NCBI RefSeq assembly: GCF_002869745.1
Contig: NZ_PNOS01000001.1
Span: 1 to 64,000, forward strand
Reading direction: 5' to 3'
Source of the DNA: Oceaniglobus roseus
GTDB taxonomy: Bacteria; Pseudomonadota; Alphaproteobacteria; Rhodobacterales; Rhodobacteraceae
Length of the DNA: 64,000 nucleotides
In this document: positions 30,607 to 40,873 of the stretch, piece by piece
Numbering within the stretch: the stretch's first letter is position 1
Layout of the letters: the number at the start of each line of letters is the position of its first letter
Notes under the pieces: model-generated
Told to the model about the DNA's origin: nothing
The model's database searches: none
The model's input: only the letters and a program-made list of their open reading frames with translations
Program-made: the position numbers and the translations under genes

Positions 30607-31976
30607 GAGCGGTAGTCGGCGTTGATCGTGATGTACTGGTGGGTCAGGTCGCAGGTCCAGACGGTCGCCGCGCCGGTGCCAAGCCCCAGGTCGACGCCGA
30701 TCTCCAGCTCCTGCCGCTTCATGTAATCGGCGCCCACGGCCTCGGAATAGGACGGTGCGACCCAGCCCTTCTCGGCCACCAGGCTGTCACCGAACCAGAT
30801 CGACAGCAGGTCGCGATCGGCCTTCGCGCCGGACTTGCCCACGGCCATGACGATGCGGCCCCAGTTCGGATCCTCTCCCGCCAGAGCGGTCTTGACGAGG
30901 GGCGAGTTGGCGATGGCCATGGCGACCTTGCGCGCATCCTGGGCGGTGTCGGCGCCCGTGACCTTGACCGCGACGAACTTCGTCGCCCCTTCGCCATCCT
31001 TCACCACCTGGTGGGCGAGGTCCAGCATCACGCCGTGCAGCGCCGCCTCGAAGGCCTTGGCCTCCTTCGTGTTCAGCCGGGACACCGGCGCATTGCCCGC
31101 CTTCCCCGTCGCCGCGACAAGCAGGGAGTCGGAGGTCGAGGTGTCGCTGTCCACGGTGATGCAGTTGAACGTGCTCTCGTTCGCCCGGCTGACCATCTTC
31201 TGCAGCGTGTCCTGCGAAATGGCGGCATCGGTGAAGATGTAGACCAGCATCGTCGCCATGTCGGGCGCGATCATGCCCGACCCCTTGGCGATCCCCGCGA
31301 TCTTCACGGGTGTGCCGCCCAGGTCGACCGTGGCCATGGCGCCCTTCGGAAAGGTGTCCGTCGTCATGATCGCCGCGGCGGCGTCGGAGATTGCATCGGG
31401 CGACAGGGTGTCGCGCAGTTCCTCCAGCTTGGCGAGGACACGGTCGAATTTCAGCGGCTCGCCGATCACCCCGGTGGAGGAGGAAAAGACGCGTGCCGCG
31501 GGAATGCCCATCATCTCGGCCACGCCACCCGTGACCTTCGCCACGGCATCGCGGCCGTTCGAGCCGGTGAAGGCGTTGGAATTGCCGGAGTTGACGATGA
31601 TCGCCGCCCCTTCCGTCGCGTCGCCGCCCAGCTTTTCCTGGCAGTCGAGCACGGGGGCCGCGCGGGTCGAGGAGCGGGTGAAGACCCCGGCAACCGCGGT
31701 GCCCGGCGCCAGTTCGGCCAGCATCACGTCGCGGCGGCCCTGGTAGCGGACCCCGGCGGCAACGGCGGCGAAGCGCACGCCGTCGATCACCGGCAGCGCC
31801 GGGAATCCGGCGGGCGGGGCCAGCGGCGACACCGGGTTCGCCGCCTTGACCTTGGCCGGGGCGGCAGCCGCCACGGCCTTCTTCGAGGATTTCGCGGTCT
31901 TGGCCTTGGTGTTCGACCCGGACTTCGCCTTTTCGGCGGATTTGCCCTTGGTCTTCTTCTTGTCGTCCTTGGCCAT
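30603..31976 (-). CDS. argJ: Bifunctional ornithine acetyltransferase/N-acetylglutamate synthase
   Basis: ArgJ transfers acetyl from N-acetylornithine to glutamate (and from acetyl-CoA), closing the arginine cycle. It is made as a precursor that self-cleaves before a Thr in the KGSGMIAPDMATMLVYIFTD region. Other family segments are IIVNSGNSNAFTG and GEDPNWGRIVMAVGKSG. The protein has 457 aa, about 45 more than usual: the ATG at 31976 opens a Lys/Ala-rich N-terminal extension (MAKDDKKKTKGKSAEKAKSG). Starting further in would need an Ala/Pro-rich region without a good ATG, so the extension seems real. It is downstream of the parvulin gene and upstream of mutT. Confidence 0.93.
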   Translation of the reverse strand: MAKDDKKKTKGKSAEKAKSGSNTKAKTAKSSKKAVAAAAPAKVKAANPVSPLAPPAGFPALPVIDGVRFAAVAAGVRYQGRRDVMLAELAPGTAVAGVFTRSSTRAAPVLDCQEKLGGDATEGAAIIVNSGNSNAFTGSNGRDAVAKVTGGVAEMMGIPAARVFSSSTGVIGEPLKFDRVLAKLEELRDTLSPDAISDAAAAIMTTDTFPKGAMATVDLGGTPVKIAGIAKGSGMIAPDMATMLVYIFTDAAISQDTLQKMVSRANESTFNCITVDSDTSTSDSLLVAATGKAGNAPVSRLNTKEAKAFEAALHGVMLDLAHQVVKDGEGATKFVAVKVTGADTAQDARKVAMAIANSPLVKTALAGEDPNWGRIVMAVGKSGAKADRDLLSIWFGDSLVAEKGWVAPSYSEAVGADYMKRQELEIGVDLGLGTGAATVWTCDLTHQYITINADYRS

Positions 31977-31993
31977 TCCCGCTCCGTCCGAGG

Positions 31994-32833
31994 TTACTTG
32001 TCCAGCAGCGACTCGTCCCGCATCATCGCGGGATCCACCGTGCCCGGCTCGGCCTGGGTGATCGTGGCCTCGCTGGTGATCTTCTCGACCATGGCGGTGA
32101 TCTTGTTCTGGCGCACGGTGTCTGTCAATTCGTCGCGCACCTCGTCCAGGGTCGGCGCCTCCTTCTGGCGGGTCTCCTGCAGCTTCAGGACGTGCCAGCC
32201 GAACTGGGTCTGCACCGGGCCGGAAATCTCGCCCGGTTTCAGGGTCTTCACGGCGTCCTCGAATTCCTTGACCATCATGCCCTCGCTGAACCAGCCAAGG
32301 TCGCCGCCGTTCGGGCCGGTCGGGCCCGTCGACTTCTCCTTCGCCAGCTCGGCGAAGTCCTTGCCGCCTTCCAGCGCCGTCACCAGCTCCTTCGCCTCGT
32401 CCTCGGTCTTCACCAGGATATGGCTCGCGTGCCACTCGGTCTCGGGGGCGGCGTCGGCATAGGCGGCCTTGTAGGCCTCCTGCAGCTCCTCGTCCGTCAC
32501 CGGCTCGTCGGCGGCCTGCTGGATCATCTCGCCGGCCAGCAGCGCGCGCCGCTCGTTCTCCAGCGTCAGCGTCGCCCGCTTGTCAGGCTCGCCCGCCGCC
32601 TGCTCGAGCGCGGTCTGCTGGATCAGCTGCTGGAGGATCCCGTCGTACAGCACCTGGTCGGGCAGCTGCTTGTACTGCTCGGGCAGGCGGTTCTGAAGCG
32701 CGATCATGTGGCCCAGCGTGATGTCCGTGCCGTTCACCGTGGCGACGACCGTATCGGCGTCCTGCGCGGCGAGAGGGGCGGCCAGACCGGCCAGGATGGT
32801 TCCCGCAAGGGCGAGTGTGCGAAGATTCGACAT
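31994..32833 (-). CDS. Parvulin-type peptidyl-prolyl cis-trans isomerase, secreted
   Basis: This is a 279-aa PpiC/SurA-like periplasmic foldase. A signal peptide ([18 protein letters not shown], cleaved about residue 23) is followed by a helical N-terminal region and then a parvulin domain at about 130-225: [17 protein letters not shown], the [21 protein letters not shown] stretch and [12 protein letters not shown]. It should help fold exported proteins. It is divergent from secA across 164 bp and 17 bp upstream of argJ, with no obvious functional link to arginine synthesis. Confidence 0.9.
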   Translation of the reverse strand: MSNLRTLALAGTILAGLAAPLAAQDADTVVATVNGTDITLGHMIALQNRLPEQYKQLPDQVLYDGILQQLIQQTALEQAAGEPDKRATLTLENERRALLAGEMIQQAADEPVTDEELQEAYKAAYADAAPETEWHASHILVKTEDEAKELVTALEGGKDFAELAKEKSTGPTGPNGGDLGWFSEGMMVKEFEDAVKTLKPGEISGPVQTQFGWHVLKLQETRQKEAPTLDEVRDELTDTVRQNKITAMVEKITSEATITQAEPGTVDPAMMRDESLLDK

Positions 32834-32997
32834 CGTTCAGTCCTTCCTGTCGGGTGCAAAGGGGCCCGACGTTGACACCAATCATGGTCCCCCTTACATC
32901 GCATCGTGGCCATGAGGGGCGCGTTTCGCAGCCGTGTCTACGGCGCGCTGTCCGGATGGGCAAGCAATCCCCTCACACGAAGCCGTCAGGAGTGAAC

Positions 32998-35691
<2,694 letters not shown>

Positions 35692-35792
35692 CACCGCCCA
35701 GACAAGACCGCGCGATCGCCGAAACAATGCCCTGAAACCGGCCCCATTGTCACCGATCCTGCCCTCCGACCGAAGGGCAGGAGACCGGGCAC

Positions 35793-36707
35793 ATGGCAGG
35801 GCTGATACGGCGGACGCTTCTGAAAGGGCTGTGCCTCGCGGCATTCGGTCTGATCCTGTCCGACTTCGGCAGCGACCTGATGCAGACCCGCGCCGCGGCC
35901 GATCTCGGCCCTGCGCCCACCTCGTCGCAAAGCCTCCTGCGGCCCGGTCCAGCGGGGCCCGTCCTGACCACGGGCGATCTGGCCGCCCCCCTGCGCACCG
36001 CCTCGCCACGCCCGAAGCCGCGGCTCGAAACGACCGCCTGCGCCGCAATCCTCACCGCCAGTCCCACGGCGGCGGCGCTGGTCCGTCTTGCGCTGCACGC
36101 TCCCTGCGCCCCCGACATGCCGGCAACGCTGCACCACGAAGGCCTGAGCTTCGATCTTCGGACCGACGCCGAGGGCCGCTGGTCGGCCGAGGTGCCCGCC
36201 CTGACCCCGGAAGCCGTGTTCGACGTCGCCCTGGCCGGGCGGACCCTGCGCGCCGCGGCCAGCGTGCCCGATGCGGTGGATTATGCCCGCGTGATCCTGC
36301 TGGCCGACGACTCGGCACCGCTTCATATCCACGCCCTCGAACTCGGGGCCGGGCGCGACAGCGCCGGTCACGTCTGGGCGGGGACGCCGGGCGCGCCGAT
36401 GCGCGCGGTGCGCGGCCGCGGCGGCTTCCTGGTGCGGCTCGGAGACGGGGCGGGCGGGCGCAGCGCCGAGGTCTATACCTTCCCGGCCTTCGACACGCTG
36501 CGCCGTGGCGCCGTCCGTCTCAGCGTCGAGGCGGAGGTCGATCGGCGGTTCTGCGGACGGCAGGTGTCCGGGACGATCCTCCAGCCTGCGGCCGACGGCG
36601 TGCTCTCGGCCATGGCGCTTGCCGTCGACCTGCCGTCCTGCGCGTCGGGCGAACGTACATTGGTGTTGAAAAACCTGCTCCGAGACCTGAAGATCGCCGC
36701 AAACTGA
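35793..36707 (+). CDS. Exported protein of unknown function
   Basis: This 304-aa protein is not recognised. The N-terminus (MAGLIRRTLLKGLCLAAFGLIL) has a twin-arginine-like RRTLLK motif before a hydrophobic stretch, which could be a Tat or Sec signal or an anchor. After a Pro-rich linker (about 40-85), the rest is predicted beta-rich with several Cys (LETTACAAIL, LHAPCAPDMPA, DRRFCGRQVSG, DLPSCASGERT), possibly disulphide-linked. These Cys pairs support an extracytoplasmic location. It is followed after 22 bp by the PstS-like/OmpA protein on the same strand, so they may be an envelope-related pair. Confidence 0.55.
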   Translation: MAGLIRRTLLKGLCLAAFGLILSDFGSDLMQTRAAADLGPAPTSSQSLLRPGPAGPVLTTGDLAAPLRTASPRPKPRLETTACAAILTASPTAAALVRLALHAPCAPDMPATLHHEGLSFDLRTDAEGRWSAEVPALTPEAVFDVALAGRTLRAAASVPDAVDYARVILLADDSAPLHIHALELGAGRDSAGHVWAGTPGAPMRAVRGRGGFLVRLGDGAGGRSAEVYTFPAFDTLRRGAVRLSVEAEVDRRFCGRQVSGTILQPAADGVLSAMALAVDLPSCASGERTLVLKNLLRDLKIAAN

Positions 36708-36729
36708 AGACCGAGGTTGCAGGCAGCCC

Positions 36730-38292
36730 ATGCAGATCCCCCGCGCGGCGGCCCTCGCCGCGCTATTCCTGTCCCTGGCGCCCGTCGCCGCCGGGGCCGA
36801 AGATGTCACCCTCACCGCCCGGGATGGATCGCTTGAACTCTCGGGCAACCTCCTGAGCTTCGACGGCGAGTTCTACCGGGTCGAGACCAAGTACGGCGTG
36901 CTGACCCTCGACGGCTCGGGGGTACTGTGCGAGGGGCCGGGATGCCCCGACCTGACCGACTATGTCGCCGAGGTCACGCTTTCTGGCGCGCCCTCCATGG
37001 GCGACGTGCTGCTCCCGGTGCTGCTGGAATCCTTCGCCGCGCGCAACGGCTTCACCGTCGCCCGGATCGCCCAGTCCGACATGCGCTTCCGCTACGAGCT
37101 GAGCGAGCGGGACGGCGGCCGCCTGGCCGGGCGCTTCACCTTCGACCTCACCAGTTCGTCCGAGGGCTTCGCCGACCTGATCGCGGGCGAGGCCGACATC
37201 GCCCTGTCGCTGCGCGAGGTGACGCCGCAGGAGGCCGCCCTTGGCCGCGAGGCGGGACTGGGCGACCTGAACGCCGCCGGACGCTCGCGCATCGCCGCGC
37301 TGGACGCGCTGGTGCCGCTGGTCTCGGCCTCCAGCACCCTCACCCGGATCCCCCTCGGCGATCTTGCCGCCGTCTTCCGCGGCGAAATCACCGACTGGAG
37401 CGCCTTCGGCGGCCCGGCCGAACCGATCGAGCTGCACCTGCGCAGCGAGAGCTCGGGACTGACCCAGGCCTTCGCCCAGCGCGTGACCCCGGCCGGCGCG
37501 CTGGCCCCGGACATCACCTTCCACGACAGCGACGCCGAACTGGCGGACGCGGTCGCCGACAGCCCCTTCGCCCTGGGAGTCGGCAGCTTTTCCGAGATCG
37601 GCAACGCCGTACCGCTGCCGATCAGCGGCCCCTGCGGGATCGAATCCGCCGCCACGATCACCGACATCAAGACCGAGGACTATCCGCTGACCGCGCCGCT
37701 GTTCCTCTACCTTCCCGGCTATCGCCTGCCGCGGCTGGTGCGCGAGTTCCTGACCTACATCGGCTCTCCGGCGGCCCAGCCGGTGATCCGCCGCGCCGGT
37801 TTCGTCGACCAGTTCCCGGGCGCGATCCCGTTCCAGCAACAGGGCGCGCGCTTCGCCAACGCGATCCTGAACGCCGGTGGCGAGGTCGGGCTGGCGGAAC
37901 TGCAGAAGATGGTGCGGCGGCTGGACGGACACAGCCGCCTGACCGTCACCTTCCGCTTCGAGGGCGGGTCGAGCACGCTGGACGCCCAGTCCCGCTCGAA
38001 CGTGGCGCTCCTGGCCGAGGCGCTGGAGCGCGGGGTGTTCGACGACCGCACCCTCCTGTTCGCCGGTTTCAGCGACGGGCAGGGTGACGCCACGGTGAAC
38101 CGCCGCCTTGCGCTGAGCCGCGCCGACACGGTGCGCGATGCCGTGCGCATCGCCGCGCGCACCGTCGATCCGTCACGCATCACGCTCCAGACCGAAGCCT
38201 TCGGGGAAGCGTTGCCGATGGCCTGCGACGAGGTCGCCTGGGGCCGCGAGGTGAACCGACGGGTCGAGGTCTGGCTGAAGCAGGAGCGGTGA
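36730..38292 (+). CDS. Periplasmic PstS-like binding domain fused to OmpA domain
   Basis: This 520-aa protein has a signal peptide (residues 1-23, ending AAGAE). A PstS-like substrate-binding domain is at about 80-370: TFDLTSSSEGFADLIAGEADIALSLRE, PLGDLAAVFRGEITDWSAFGG and SSGLTQAFAQR. An OmpA/MotB-type peptidoglycan-binding domain forms the C-terminus (about 385-520: VTFRFEGGSSTLDAQSRSNVALL and NRRLALSRADTVRD). The fusion suggests a cell-wall-tethered phosphate or oxyanion binding protein; transport partners are not encoded nearby, so sensing or scavenging is inferred. Confidence 0.78.
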   Translation: MQIPRAAALAALFLSLAPVAAGAEDVTLTARDGSLELSGNLLSFDGEFYRVETKYGVLTLDGSGVLCEGPGCPDLTDYVAEVTLSGAPSMGDVLLPVLLESFAARNGFTVARIAQSDMRFRYELSERDGGRLAGRFTFDLTSSSEGFADLIAGEADIALSLREVTPQEAALGREAGLGDLNAAGRSRIAALDALVPLVSASSTLTRIPLGDLAAVFRGEITDWSAFGGPAEPIELHLRSESSGLTQAFAQRVTPAGALAPDITFHDSDAELADAVADSPFALGVGSFSEIGNAVPLPISGPCGIESAATITDIKTEDYPLTAPLFLYLPGYRLPRLVREFLTYIGSPAAQPVIRRAGFVDQFPGAIPFQQQGARFANAILNAGGEVGLAELQKMVRRLDGHSRLTVTFRFEGGSSTLDAQSRSNVALLAEALERGVFDDRTLLFAGFSDGQGDATVNRRLALSRADTVRDAVRIAARTVDPSRITLQTEAFGEALPMACDEVAWGREVNRRVEVWLKQER

Positions 38293-38329
38293 CGGGCGCG
38301 GCCCGACCGACCCCCCTTTCGGCCCCGTC

Positions 38330-39214
38330 TCAGCCCCCGGCCGCGCCGTCCTGCCCACCGCCGACCAGCCGCTGCAACTCCGGGTGGGGGAAGGTACGGG
38401 GGGCCGTGACGGCATAGAAGCTTTCGACGATGTCCAGCGGGAAGGGCGCGCTGGCCAGCAGGCCCTGGGCCAGCTCGTCGGCCAGAACCACGGCGGGGGT
38501 GATCGCCCGGCCCACGTCGTCGCGCGCCAGAAGGCGCACCATGGCCATGTCGTCCACCACCGCCGCGATGCGCGGCGTCACCCCCAGCCGCGCCGTCAGG
38601 CTGTCGAACCCCGTGCGGATCGAGCTTTCCGCCGGCAGGATCATCGGCTCGGACGTCAGCAGATCGGACAGGCTGTCATGGGCAAGGCGCCGCGCGGTGC
38701 CGTGGATCGCCACCGGCTGCTCGGCCAGCCGGTGAGCGACGAGGCCCGGAAAGGCGTCGCGCGGCGGCGGTTCGGTCAGCAGGACCACGTCCAGCATCAG
38801 CGCCTCGAGCGCCCTCAGCAGCGACCTGCTGTTGCCCGAGGTCAGCACCAGCCCCGCCCCCGGATCCCGAAGCACCGGGCGCAGGAAGCGCAGCTGGAAG
38901 TTCCGCGACAGCGTCGACAGCGCCCCGACCCGCAGCGGGGCCGAACTGCGCCCGCCCCCCGCCAAGGTCGCCATCAGGTCGTCTCCCACGTCGAAGATCC
39001 GGTCGGCATGGTCCAGCGCGATGCGCCCCGCCTCGGTCAGGGTCAGGGTACGGCCGCTGCGGTCGAACAGCGCGTGGCCCAGGCGGTCCTCCAGCTGTCG
39101 GATCTGCGTCGAAAGGGCCGACTGCGACAGGTTCAGCTTCTGCGCCGCGCGAGTCAGGTTGCCCTCGTGGGCGACCTCCTGGAAGTACCGCAGATGGTGA
39201 AAGTTCAGCCGCAT
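38330..39214 (-). CDS. LysR-family transcriptional regulator
   Basis: This 294-aa LysR regulator has an N-terminal winged helix-turn-helix (MRLNFHHLRYFQEVAHEGNL, then TRAAQKLNLSQSALSTQIRQLE) and an effector-binding domain from about residue 90. It is divergent from dabB-dabA, and a perfect LysR-type operator lies in the 99-bp intergenic region, so it almost certainly controls the bicarbonate-uptake genes and itself. CbbR-type LysR regulators respond to carbon-fixation metabolites; whether this one does is unknown. Confidence 0.88.
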   Translation of the reverse strand: MRLNFHHLRYFQEVAHEGNLTRAAQKLNLSQSALSTQIRQLEDRLGHALFDRSGRTLTLTEAGRIALDHADRIFDVGDDLMATLAGGGRSSAPLRVGALSTLSRNFQLRFLRPVLRDPGAGLVLTSGNSRSLLRALEALMLDVVLLTEPPPRDAFPGLVAHRLAEQPVAIHGTARRLAHDSLSDLLTSEPMILPAESSIRTGFDSLTARLGVTPRIAAVVDDMAMVRLLARDDVGRAITPAVVLADELAQGLLASAPFPLDIVESFYAVTAPRTFPHPELQRLVGGGQDGAAGG

Positions 39215-39215
39215 G

Positions 39216-39236
39216 ACGTTCTATTAATCAGAACGT
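39216..39236. promoter_or_regulatory. LysR-type operator between regulator and dab genes
   Basis: ACGTTCT-ATTAATC-AGAACGT is a perfect 7-bp inverted repeat containing the T-N11-A LysR box (TTCT...AGAA). It starts one base outside the regulator start codon and lies about 80 bp upstream of dabB, a position suited to autorepression and activation of the divergent genes. Confidence 0.75.
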
Positions 39237-39313
39237 TTCGCTTCAAACAATGTATTTTTCGCCACTCCCCTCCCCATCTATGTAACGGCGCGTCCCTGTC
39301 CCGGAGATCCGCG

Positions 39314-40873
39314 ATGAGCCTGCTTCTGTTCCTGGCCCCCCTTGCCCTCGCCGCCGCCGCCGTCCTGATGGCCCTGCGCCCGCCGCCGCGCGGCGACCGC
39401 AGCCTGTGGCTGCCCGAGAGCGCGGCGCTGATGGCGCTGACGGTCGGCATCGTGGCCGCCCTGGCGCTGGCGCTGGACGGTCCCGCGACCAGCCCGCTGA
39501 TCGGGGTCGCCACGGCGGGCCTGTCGGCGCGGATCGACATCGTCAGCGTGGCGATGATCCTGACCGTCGGCTTCGTCGGCTGGGTCGTGCTGCGCTTCTC
39601 CCGCGTGGCGCTGGACGGCGAGGCGCGGCAGCCCGCCTTCATGGGCTGGATGTCGGCCACCATCGCCTGCGTCCTGCTGCTGGTGATCGCCGGGAACCTG
39701 CTGCAACTGGCATTCGGCTGGATCGCCACCGGCTGGGCGCTGCAACGGCTGCTGCTCTTCTATCCCGAGCGGCCCCGCGCGCAGCGGGCGGCGCGCAAGA
39801 AAGCGATCTGCGGCTTCGCGGCCAGCGCCGCCCTGGTCGCCGCCGCGGCGCTGCTGGCCGCGGGCTTCGGCACGCTCGACATCGCCGAGATCAACGCCGC
39901 CGCCCGGGCGGGCGAGGGGGGCGGACCGCTCTGGCTTGCCGCGCTGCTGCTGGCGGTGTCCGCCATCTTCAAGTCGGCCCTGATCCCGACCCACGGGTGG
40001 CTGACCGAAGTGATGGAAGCGCCCACCCCGGTCTCGGCCCTGCTGCACGCTGGGGTCGTCAACGGCGGCGGCTTCCTGCTGATCCGCTTCGCCGACGTGC
40101 TGCTGACCGCCCCGGGCGTGCTGGCGGTGCTGGCCCTCGTCGGCGGGTTCAGCGCCCTGCTCGCCGCCTCGATCGCGCTGACCCAGCCCGCGGTGAAGAC
40201 GGCGCTGGCCTGGTCGACCTGCGCGCAGATGGGCTTCATGGTGCTGCAATGCGGGCTGGCCCTGTTCCCGCTCGCGCTGCTGCACATCGTCGCCCATTCC
40301 TTCTACAAGGCCCACGCCTTCCTCGTCTCCGGCAACGCGGTGCGCGAGGTGTCGTCGATCCGCCGCCCCGGTCCCGCGGCGGTGCCCGACCTGGCCGCCG
40401 TTGCGCGGGCCTTCGGGCTGGCGCTCGGGCTCTACCTCGCCATCGGGCTGGTGTTCGGGCTGGCGACGAAATCGCCCCAGGCCATCGGCCTTGGCGCGAT
40501 CCTGATCTTCGGCGTCGTCTACCTGGTCGCCCAGGGCCTTGCCGACCGCGCCCCGCGGGCGCTGGCCCTGCGCACCGCGGCGCTGTCCGCCGTGGCGACG
40601 GCCGCCTACTTCGCGCTCCAGCACGCGGCAGTCGCCATGTCCGCCGCGACCCTTCCCGCGCCGCCGCCGCCCGACGGGCTGATCTGGGCGACCATCGTGC
40701 TGGCCGTCGTGACCTTCGGCATCGCGGCCCTGGCGCAGACCACCTTCCCGCTCTGGGCGGGCCACCCGGCGGCCACCGGGATCCGCGTCCACCTGATGAA
40801 CGGCCTCTACATCGACACGATCTTCGCCCGGCTTGCCGGCCGCTGGACCCCGCAGAAGGAAGAACTGAGATGA
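39314..40873 (+). CDS. dabB: Inorganic-carbon transporter membrane subunit DabB
   Basis: DabB (519 aa) is a proton-channel protein related to NuoL/MrpA antiporter subunits. With DabA it makes an energy-coupled bicarbonate or CO2-hydration system. About 13 hydrophobic segments are seen, and the Proton_antipo_M core has SAIFKSALIPTHGWLTEVMEAPTPVSALLHAGVVNGGGFLLIRF, with typical Lys and His residues for proton translocation. The stop overlaps the dabA ATG. NADH dehydrogenase subunit L is excluded because no other Nuo genes are near and the partner is DabA. Confidence 0.92.
   Translation: MSLLLFLAPLALAAAAVLMALRPPPRGDRSLWLPESAALMALTVGIVAALALALDGPATSPLIGVATAGLSARIDIVSVAMILTVGFVGWVVLRFSRVALDGEARQPAFMGWMSATIACVLLLVIAGNLLQLAFGWIATGWALQRLLLFYPERPRAQRAARKKAICGFAASAALVAAAALLAAGFGTLDIAEINAAARAGEGGGPLWLAALLLAVSAIFKSALIPTHGWLTEVMEAPTPVSALLHAGVVNGGGFLLIRFADVLLTAPGVLAVLALVGGFSALLAASIALTQPAVKTALAWSTCAQMGFMVLQCGLALFPLALLHIVAHSFYKAHAFLVSGNAVREVSSIRRPGPAAVPDLAAVARAFGLALGLYLAIGLVFGLATKSPQAIGLGAILIFGVVYLVAQGLADRAPRALALRTAALSAVATAAYFALQHAAVAMSAATLPAPPPPDGLIWATIVLAVVTFGIAALAQTTFPLWAGHPAATGIRVHLMNGLYIDTIFARLAGRWTPQKEELR

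Noticed and set aside
39314-40873. NADH-quinone oxidoreductase subunit L
   Set aside because: It has the antiporter-like fold, but no other Nuo genes are near and it overlaps dabA, so DabB is the better call.
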